A stretch of DNA of 64,000 bases from an uncultured Lachnospiraceae bacterium (GTDB lineage Bacteria > Bacillota > Clostridia > Lachnospirales > Lachnospiraceae): NCBI GenBank assembly GCA_900542015.1, contig UQLY01000002.1, positions 62,001 through 126,000 of the forward strand, in the 5' to 3' direction. Position numbers and translations under genes: made by a program. The notes under the pieces are model-generated. The model made no database searches, was not told where the DNA came from, and saw nothing but the letters and a program-made list of their open reading frames with translations. This document shows positions 55,501 to 62,600 of this stretch, one piece after another. The stretch's first letter is position 1, and each line of letters opens with the position of its first letter.

Positions 55501-55820
55501 AACAGTTCCAAAAGTTCCTGATAATCCCCTTCCAGATACAGCTCGTCCAGCACAGTTTCCAACGTTTTCCCTTCCAGATATTCAAATCTGACGCTGTTGC
55601 CTTCTTTGTCCCCGTGATTCAGACTGATGCAGGTATCCTTATACTTATCCGCAAGCCGTCTCTCCCATTCAACCGAATGAAGGACATGTGGAACGCCCTC
55701 CGGAAATAAGGGAGTCTTCCTCACGGAACGTTTTTTGTTCTCATCCTGCAGAATGTCTGTCCGGATCGCCAATTCCCTGTTTCTTTCATTTGAAAACTTT
55801 GAATAAATAATCTGTTCCAT
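52596..55820 (-). CDS. Twin GT2 glycosyltransferase with APH-like N-terminal domain
   Basis: 1074 residues. About 1-235 carries a weak kinase-like fold: NIDMVVGNIIIDGD and VIDYEWTF (149-174) echo the HGDLxxxN and DFD motifs, but His/Asp are replaced. About 285-375 is a beta-rich module (YSIGIGGDVKGVRIDP), followed by a coiled coil (about 375-440). Then GT2 domain one (536-770: FSVVVPLYNTP, LFDHDD) and domain two (792-1030: VSILIPNYEH, VVENNSSS, LLNNDVE, FNDVDL). The protein probably adds two sugars at the membrane face. Start overlaps the methyltransferase stop by one base. Confidence 0.85.
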   Translation of the reverse strand: MEQIIYSKFSNERNRELAIRTDILQDENKKRSVRKTPLFPEGVPHVLHSVEWERRLADKYKDTCISLNHGDKEGNSVRFEYLEGKTLETVLDELYLEGDYQELLELFRRYVETIRKANGNKKFVVTDEFEYIFGSFFINQELTAADISNIDMVVGNIIIDGDRWNVIDYEWTFDFPVPVNFIIFRTIFYYVYATAKREALKEIGFYQIFGITQKEQEAYLQMEQCFQNYIISGIVPIRNMYAGIAKSAVSLGEISEYCDRVQEEKRIQVYFDRGNGYSEQDSIRCFPCEENCGERKYSIGIGGDVKGVRIDPSDYSCIVNFHKIIGKADYDYEPEIQSDAFRLGEHMLLFMEDDPRIYLKELRPGTKRIDLYLVKESVSRESVERIKLEADRKSIACDEAQSAMNELSERALVELPAQMQRAAQAEQTVADLNHRLYLAESSFHEIEGSFCWKITKPVRIAGAGLRAFFRRHYAFKCFLRGIKRFVTMGPGKMRDFNAKERIAKRSFHIYDEISVTCDMEELEKQRKESFADPKKFSVVVPLYNTPELYLRKMIESVLYQTYENLELCLADGSDRQHRYVKDICKEYRYYDKRIKYKKLKKNMGIADNTNACLEMAGGDYLVLFDHDDFLHPSALYENMRMIQEKKADFLYSDENTFHVTINDAFNPHYKPDFAPDTLRSNNYICHLSVFSRELYEKVGGFRRNFDGSQDYDMILRLTEQAKRIVHIPKVLYYWRAHPASVAMNIHAKDYCITSARKALSEHLQRVGLKGTVENSEIISTYRIKYDLEKTPLVSILIPNYEHKADLGKCLDSVFAKTTYKNFEIIVVENNSSSREIFEYYDQIQKEHSNVRVVSWEGPFNYAAINNFGAGYAKGEYLILLNNDVEIITEDWIQEMLMYAQRPEVGAVGVKLFYPDGTLQHAGVFLGVGGVAGHCMKGIAGNDPGYFGRATFTQNVSCVTAACMMIRKDVFDEIGGFDEKYEVAFNDVDLCMRIRKAEYLIVFTPYAKLYHYESKSRGDDEEPEKRARFVSEVKRFQTQWKEELLAGDPYYNPNLSLVKYDYSPKAADEPSLWIV

Positions 55821-56746
55821 TAGTTTTCTCCCTGCTCCATAATTACCAGAAACGAGTTGGAATATTGGGGAAACGTTCCGTTTCTGATTATATTATCAAA
55901 CGCCTGACCTTCGTCAAACAGTACAAGTCTCTCTCTGTCAAAATTGTTCCTATTGTTGGTAAGCTCTCCAATTTTCGGCAGGTATTCATCCGAATAAATG
56001 CTCATGGGAAACTTATAATCAGGATAGGGATAATAAAAACGGCAGCGGTTGAATCCGCATTGACGCAGTATTTTTTCAAGAGTTTCTTTTGAAAAGGTCC
56101 GCACTCCTTCCGTATGACGGTACCCCTCTATTCCTTCAAAGTATTTTCCTACATGGTCTTCTTTACAGCCCGCCCAGTATTTTAGTCCCATTTGGTTTTC
56201 AATCGCCATAACAATTTTCCCGTCAGGCTTTAAATGCCTGCGGATAATCTTTAAAAAATCCTCATAGGGATTCTTTGCCGCAATATAGCTCGCCGCATAT
56301 TCAAAAACCCCGATCAGGGTAATATAATCGTATTTTTCCGTCAGATCCGCTTCGATATCGGTAAAATTGCCCACTAAAATCTCGACATTCTCTTTTTTGG
56401 CGTTTCGGTTCGCATTGATCAGGCTGCGCTTTTTAGACAATTCAATACAGGTAACGCTTCCTGCAAGATCGGCAAGCGCGCCTGTTATGGCGCCGCAGCC
56501 GGAACCTATTTCCAACACCCTGTCCTCTTTTGTAATCGGCATCCAGGAAATAATATTCTGGCGGATATGGGAAAAATGATAAAGTATTTCCCATGAATTG
56601 CTGCGGGCAATGACCTGATTTAATTCCTCTTCCTCATAGGAACAGGCAATATCCAGCAAAGTATCTTCTATGGGACCGTCGCAATAGAGATCTTTCCCCG
56701 AATACTTCTCATAATTCAGGATAACATTTCCGATTTGTTCCTTCAT
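55820..56746 (-). CDS. Class I SAM-dependent methyltransferase
   Basis: 308 residues from the ATG at 56746 (AAGGAG nine bases upstream; 56776 is a longer option). A SAM-binding core lies at about residue 85: RVLEIGSGCGAITGAL, then CIELSKKRS and NFTDIEADL, and PDGKIVMAIEN. Methylation of a polymer end or the sugar is likely, since terminal methyl groups often signal ABC export in the Wzm/Wzt pathway, and the exporter genes are adjacent. The specific acceptor is unknown. Confidence 0.85.
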   Translation of the reverse strand: MKEQIGNVILNYEKYSGKDLYCDGPIEDTLLDIACSYEEEELNQVIARSNSWEILYHFSHIRQNIISWMPITKEDRVLEIGSGCGAITGALADLAGSVTCIELSKKRSLINANRNAKKENVEILVGNFTDIEADLTEKYDYITLIGVFEYAASYIAAKNPYEDFLKIIRRHLKPDGKIVMAIENQMGLKYWAGCKEDHVGKYFEGIEGYRHTEGVRTFSKETLEKILRQCGFNRCRFYYPYPDYKFPMSIYSDEYLPKIGELTNNRNNFDRERLVLFDEGQAFDNIIRNGTFPQYSNSFLVIMEQGEN

Positions 56747-56759
56747 TTTGCGTTTCTCC

Positions 56760-58034
56760 TTATCCCTTGATGACATGCACTTCCGAATTCATATCATAAA
56801 AACCGACCGTATTTTTATTTGACACGACTGTCAGGTTGCAGAAATCATATAGTCTGTGAAACACATGAAACTCTCCGGCAATATATCCCGTGCAGCCAAA
56901 GGAGAGTAAATAATCCCCGCCCTGAAGATCCAATTTCTGCTTAAAGGTAATAATCCGCTCTTCTCCGGCGGCAACGGTGCCCGTATCAACGCCTTCATAG
57001 AAAGTATTGGTTCCCGTAACATCCGTTCCCTGCAGGTTTTTAATCGTCAGCGCAAAAATAGGGTCATTTAACTCACTGTTAATCCGAACCTTCATTTTTA
57101 CCGTGAAGGTGCTTCCTTTTTCCAATACGTTCGTAATCCGCCCTTCTTCATCCACAACCGCAATATCAATGATTTCCGCCTGTTTTTCTCCGTATTCCTG
57201 TATATCAGGATTCAGCGTCAGTCCGGACTTCCATTCCTTTCCTTCCGCCTCGCCTGTTTCCCCCGCCGCTTCCGCCGGTTCTTCCCCGTTTTCGTCCAAC
57301 TGGTTTACCAAAAGCTTTTTGTACATATCAACCATTTCTTTCGGAGCGCCTTCGGCAAGCTTGGTTCCCTGATTGAGCAGGACAACTCTGTCGCAATATT
57401 TACTGATACTGCTCAAATCATGGGATACAAATAAAATGGTCTTTCCCATTTCCTTAAATTCTTCAAATTTTTTATAGCACTTTGCCTGGAAAAATACATC
57501 TCCTACGGACAATGCTTCATCCACAATGAGAATCTCCGGTTCGATATTGATCGCCACCGCAAACGCGAGACGCACGAACATACCGCTGGAATAAGTCTTA
57601 CAGGGCTGATAAACAAAATCCCCAATATCCGCGAATTTAAGAATATCGTCCATTTTCGCGTCGATTTCCTCTCTGGTAAATCCAATCATTGTACCGTTTA
57701 AGTACACGTTTTCAATCCCGGTATATTCCATATTGAATCCGGCTCCCAATTCCAACAGCGCCGAAATCCTCCCGTTAATATCGACTTTTCCCGCGCTGGG
57801 ATTAAGCACGCCGGTAATAATTTTTAAAATCGTGGATTTCCCTGCGCCGTTAGTACCGATAATGCCTACCGTTTCACCTCTGTTTACCTGAAAATTCAAA
57901 TCTTTCAGGGCATAATGATCCCTTGACAGTTTTTTTCTGGTCAACCCTAAGGATTCTCTTAAACGGTCCGTAGGTTTTTCATACAATTTGTACACTTTGG
58001 ACACATGATCCACACAAATAGCGATTTCTCCCAT
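56760..58034 (-). CDS. Polysaccharide ABC transporter ATP-binding protein with Wzt C-terminal domain
   Basis: 424 residues from the ATG at 58034 (GAGAG seven bases upstream; 58061 is an option with AGGAAGG close by). Walker A GTNGAGKST, the signature YSSGM with LAFAVAI, Walker B ILIVDEALSVGD and the switch VSHD are intact. After about residue 290, a beta-sandwich Wzt_C domain (IIDIAVVDEEG, FALTIKNLQGTDV) is present, which in Wzt binds the polymer terminus. It energises export with the permease upstream. Confidence 0.92.
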   Translation of the reverse strand: MGEIAICVDHVSKVYKLYEKPTDRLRESLGLTRKKLSRDHYALKDLNFQVNRGETVGIIGTNGAGKSTILKIITGVLNPSAGKVDINGRISALLELGAGFNMEYTGIENVYLNGTMIGFTREEIDAKMDDILKFADIGDFVYQPCKTYSSGMFVRLAFAVAINIEPEILIVDEALSVGDVFFQAKCYKKFEEFKEMGKTILFVSHDLSSISKYCDRVVLLNQGTKLAEGAPKEMVDMYKKLLVNQLDENGEEPAEAAGETGEAEGKEWKSGLTLNPDIQEYGEKQAEIIDIAVVDEEGRITNVLEKGSTFTVKMKVRINSELNDPIFALTIKNLQGTDVTGTNTFYEGVDTGTVAAGEERIITFKQKLDLQGGDYLLSFGCTGYIAGEFHVFHRLYDFCNLTVVSNKNTVGFYDMNSEVHVIKG

Positions 58035-58072
58035 GATGATTCTCTCATGACCAAAGGTCATGCCTTCCTTTC

Positions 58073-58897
58073 CTATAACACATCTGCAAAATGAGGTTTC
58101 AGGCGTTTAAATATAACCGTTCCCAATATAAAAACAATCGCCGTCAATACCCAGAAATATAAGGTCAGCCACGGATGTTCCCAGAACCCTTCTTTATAAA
58201 ACAGCGCCTGTCTGTAGCCTTCCACGATATAATACATAGGGTTCAGTTTAAAAATCTTCTGAAGTCCCCCGGATACGGTGCTGATCTGCCACATAATAGG
58301 CGTAGCCCACATGCCGATCTGCAGCAAAATACTGATAATCTGGGACAGATCCCTGAAAAAGATTACAATTGCGCTGGTTGCATAGCTAAGAGCAAGCACA
58401 AAGATAAACATACAACAGGAATAGTACAGCACCTGCAGCGTATACAGATCCGGATAATAACCGTAACAAGCGCACAGAATCAGCAAAAACGCGATAAAGA
58501 ATGCGTGTACAAACAACGCGGATATTATTTTAATAATAGGCAGAATACTGATTTTGAATACGACCTTTTTGACAAGATAACTGTACTCCAGCAGGGCGTT
58601 GGTCGCATTATTTAACGCTTCCGAAAAGAAAAACCATGGAATCAGACCGGCGGAGAGCCACAATACAAAAGGAAGCGTAATTCCTTCTTTGCTCAGCACT
58701 CCTCCCGCCTTCAATCCTTTTTCAAACACGAACCAGTACACCAGTATGGTCACAATCGGCTGGATAAACGCCCAGATGATGCCAAGATAAGAGCCCGCAT
58801 ATCTGGTTTTAAAATCATTTTTAGATAATTTTGCTATCAGTTGTCTGTTGCGGTACAATTCCACAGGCAGCTCTAAAACCGCTTTCAATTTTCCCAT
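58073..58897 (-). CDS. Polysaccharide ABC transporter permease
   Basis: 274 residues with six membrane helices and the ABC-2 pattern of Wzm/TagG proteins: LSKNDFKTRYAGSYLGIIWAF at the start, then SYLVKKVVFKISILPI and LNPMYYIVEGYRQALF. With the ATP-binding protein it exports a lipid-linked polymer in full length. It lies 14 bases after rfbC. Confidence 0.92.
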   Translation of the reverse strand: MGKLKAVLELPVELYRNRQLIAKLSKNDFKTRYAGSYLGIIWAFIQPIVTILVYWFVFEKGLKAGGVLSKEGITLPFVLWLSAGLIPWFFFSEALNNATNALLEYSYLVKKVVFKISILPIIKIISALFVHAFFIAFLLILCACYGYYPDLYTLQVLYYSCCMFIFVLALSYATSAIVIFFRDLSQIISILLQIGMWATPIMWQISTVSGGLQKIFKLNPMYYIVEGYRQALFYKEGFWEHPWLTLYFWVLTAIVFILGTVIFKRLKPHFADVL

Positions 58898-58911
58898 GAA
58901 TTTTTCTCCAA

Positions 58912-59472
58912 TTACTTTTTATAGGCGCTGATACCGCCCCATTTTGTATCCTTTTCGGATATAATCAGTTCATCCTTTGTCATTCCTTCAGGCATCGGCC
59001 ATTCCACACCGATCTCAGGATCGCTCCAAAGAAGACCTCCCTCGTCATTCGGATGATAAAAATCCGTACATTTATATGCAAACTCCGCATAGTCTGACAA
59101 TACAATGAAGCCGTGAGCAAAATTTTTCGGAATAAAAAACTGCTTTTTGTTCTCCGCAGACAATCTGACGCCAAACCATTTTCCGTAAGTGGCGGAACCC
59201 GGTCTCAAATCTACGGCAACGTCAAATACTTCTCCCGACACAACTCTGACCAGCTTGTCCTGAGGATAATTGATCTGAAAATGAAGTCCTCTCAATACGC
59301 CCTTTTTGGAAGCGGACTGGTTGTCCTGTACAAACTTAACATCAATTCCCGCCTCTTTAAAATCATTATAATTATAGGTCTCCATAAAATATCCCCTCTC
59401 ATCGCCGAATACAGTCGGGGTAATGACCTTTAACCCTTCAATTTCACACGTTTCCACCGTTATCTTTCCCAT
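58912..59472 (-). CDS. rfbC: dTDP-4-dehydrorhamnose 3,5-epimerase
   Basis: 186 residues: GYFMETYNYNDFKEAG, FVQDNQSASKKGVLRGLHFQ with the catalytic His, SGEVFDVAVDLR, FIPKNFAHGF and FAYKCTDFY with the catalytic Tyr. It epimerises dTDP-4-keto-6-deoxyglucose. It opens the ABC-exporter operon, far from rfbA and rfbB. AAAGGAG precedes the start. Confidence 0.95.
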   Translation of the reverse strand: MGKITVETCEIEGLKVITPTVFGDERGYFMETYNYNDFKEAGIDVKFVQDNQSASKKGVLRGLHFQINYPQDKLVRVVSGEVFDVAVDLRPGSATYGKWFGVRLSAENKKQFFIPKNFAHGFIVLSDYAEFAYKCTDFYHPNDEGGLLWSDPEIGVEWPMPEGMTKDELIISEKDTKWGGISAYKK

Positions 59473-59538
59473 TATTCAGTACTCCTTTGCTTTTATTTAT
59501 GATTTTATACTTATTTTAGGTTATACATAATCTTTTTT

Positions 59539-59567
59539 ATTATAGCATCGGGCAATTAAAGTTTCAA
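59539..59567 (-). promoter_or_regulatory. SigmaA promoter of the rfbC-ABC operon
   Basis: TTGAAA (59562-59567), 17-base spacer, TATAAT (59539-59544), 67 bases before the rfbC ATG. Strong match. Confidence 0.8.
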
Positions 59568-59638
59568 GGACTGCCGCCTAAAACCATGACTTATCTGTCA
59601 TCCGTCATCCATAATTTATTTGATTTCGGCGCAACATA

Positions 59639-59677
59639 AAAGCATTGCGGTATCCAAATAGAATCCCGCAATGCTTT
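59639..59677 (-). terminator. Intrinsic terminator after the amidase gene
   Basis: A perfect 12-base stem, AAAGCATTGCGG type, with a loop of about 15 bases; on the minus strand it ends in TTTTATG. It is 18 bases past the amidase stop codon. Confidence 0.85.
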
Positions 59678-59694
59678 CGGTTTCATTCTGTCTT

Positions 59695-62600
59695 TTAGTA
59701 TGTCTTTAACGTATTAACCCTGCTCACAATGTTATATCCGTAGTTTACGGCTGTCGCCCAGCCCTTGCCATAGGGATTTTCATTGATCCCCAGCCACTCG
59801 CAGTAAGGCGCCGTGTTCCTTTGCACATACTGGAAGCGAGGGTCAACGCACGCCTGATTCAGGGCTTCGTTGCTGGCATATGCTTTTAAATGCTGCACCT
59901 GTGCTCTGATCCCAATCGTAACGCTGGAAAAGGAATTGCCCTTTACCCCGTTTCCGGTCGCACCCAGTCCTGCAAAATTAAACTGGCTGATATCCACATC
60001 CCCGGTATACCTTAAGAAATTTGTTTCTTTCATTGCCTGTACAAAAGCCACTTCGGCTTTTACGCCCTCTGCATTACACTCATTGATGTATATCTGGCAG
60101 AACTGGCGGATCGTAGGCGCCTCCGTATTCGCATAATAAGAAGGATAGGAGGTTACCGAATTATAATATGCCGCCATCTGATCTGCGGTAACTGACGTGG
60201 AACCCATAATAGGATGCAGAATATTTGTGACATTTACCATACTGGTTGTTGTCGTTCCGATCAGTTTGCTGATACCGTTATTATCCGTTACATACACATG
60301 GATCTGATAGGTTCCCGTGTTGCTTTTATGATTTCTCACGTCAGCGCCGATATGATAAGCGCCGCCGCCCATATCGGTTCCCGTGTACCATACAATGTCG
60401 CTTTGATTCGGCGCGCACCATACTGCAAATCTGACATTCTGGATTCCCGCAAGGGAAGAGACTCCCGTGGCGCTCACGCCGAAGGTGCCGTCGCTCTCAT
60501 TTCTGTTAAATACCGAGACGGTTCCCCCTTTCGGTCCTTCTACCGTAAAGGTGGCGCTTCCTCCAAAGTGCATTCCGCCGTTCTGGTCCACAATGTACAT
60601 ATGGGCATTATAGGTTCCCGCTGTTTTGTGATTTGCAATGAGGGCATTGGCGCTCCAGGTTCCGTTTCCGAGATTCTGCGCCTGATACCAACGCAGATCA
60701 TCCTGTCCGCCCGCGCTGCTCCATACGGCGATGCTGACTCCCTTTACGCCTCCTGCATATCCTACGTTTCCTGCTTTGATATTAAACTGGGTCTGGTTTC
60801 CGTTTCCGGTAGCCGTCACAAGCGCCGTAGGCTGTTTCATTTCAATGCTCTTTGCCGTCAGCACCGATATGCCGTTGCTGTCGGTTACATACACATGCAC
60901 CTGATATACGCCGTATTGATAGCCATGCTTAGCAAGATCAATATCCGCCGTATAAGCTCCGTCGCTTTGTTTCGTACCGTCATACCATGCCAGATTACTC
61001 TGGTTGGAAGTGCTCCATACCGCAAACCTTACGCTGGAAATTCCTGCCTTTGCCGTACTTCCGGCGATTCGCGCCCGGAACGTTCCTGCTCCGTTATTCA
61101 CGTTTTCAAAAGCAAGAGTGCCTGCCTTGGGACCTTCTACCGTAAAGGTAGTGCTTCCTCCAAAGTGCATTCCGCCCTTCTGATCCACAATATATACATG
61201 GGCGTTATAGGTTCCTGCCGTTTTATGATTTGCAATGAGTACATTGGTGCTCCAGGTACCGTTCCCCTGGTTCTGCGCCTGATACCAGCGCAGGTCGTCC
61301 TGTCCGCCCGCACTGCTCCATACCGCGATGCTGACTCCTTTTGCTCCTCCCGCATATCCTACGTTTCCTGCTTTGATATTAAACTGGGTCTGGTTCCCGT
61401 TTCCGGCCGCCGTCACAGCGATCACAGGCTGCTTTATATCTATGCTTTTTGCCGTTACCGTTGATACGCCGTTGCTGTCGGTTACATATACATGTACCTG
61501 ATATAATCCATACTCATATCCGTGTTTTGCAAGATCGATATCCGCCGTATAGGCTCCGTCGCTTTGCTTTGTGCCGTTATACCATACCAGATTGCTCTGA
61601 TCCGACTTGCTCCATACTGCAAACCTTACACTGGAAATTCCCGCCTTTGCCGTACTTCCGGCGATCCTTGCACGGAAGGCGCCCGTCGTGTTATTGACAT
61701 TTTCAAAAGTTACGGTGCCCGCTTTAGGTCCTTCCACCGTAAAGGTAGTGCTCGCTCCAAAGTGCATTCCGCCGTTTCCGTCCACAATATACATATGGGC
61801 GTTATAGGTTCCGGCGCTCTTATGATTTACAATCGGGACATTGACGCTCCAGGTTCCGTTTCCCTGTTTCTGCGCCTGATACCAGCGCAAATCATCCTGT
61901 CCGCCCACACTGCTCCATACCGCGATGCTGACTCCCTTTACGCCTCCCGCATATCCTACATTTCCGGCTTTAATATTAAACTGGGTCTGGTTTCCGTTTC
62001 CGGTTGCCGTCAGAACCGGAGTAGGCTGTTTTATTTCAACATGGTTCGTTACCAGTACCGAAGCGCCGTTCCCGTCGATAATATAAGCGTGTACCTGATA
62101 TAATCCGTACTGATAACCGTGTTTTGACAAATCCACGTCAACGGTATAAGCCCCGTCGCTCTGTCTGGTCCCGTTATACCATACCAGATTGCTCTGGTTG
62201 GAGGTACTCCATACCGCAAACTTTACATTGGAAATTCCCGCTTTGGCGCTGCTTCCGCTCAATCTTGCGCGGAACGTACCCGCGCCGTTGTTGACATTTT
62301 CAAAAGTAATCGTTCCCGCCTTCGGTCCTTCTATAGTAAAGGTAGTATTCTTCATAAAAGTATTTGCCGAATACGCGTTTGAAGCATACGCATGGACATT
62401 ATATACTCCGGTAGACCCTTTATGGGAAGAAATCGGTACGACCGCGGTATAGATTCCGTTTCCGTTGTTCGTCGCCGTATACCATTTCAAGTCATCCTGT
62501 CCGTTTCCGTTGCTCCATACGGCAAATTGCAGGGTGCCGATTCCCGTTGCGTTTGTCGCTACGATAGTCGCCGTCTTTTCATCAGCGGAAACATTGGCGC

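Noticed and set aside
54090..55709. 539-codon plus-strand frame antisense to the twin glycosyltransferase
   Set aside because: Shadow of codon bias; no family motifs, and the minus strand has clear domains throughout.
60214..61464. 416-codon plus-strand frame antisense to the amidase
   Set aside because: It is produced by the repeated, stop-poor antisense of the Bsp-like modules, with no start signals and repeats copied from the real gene.
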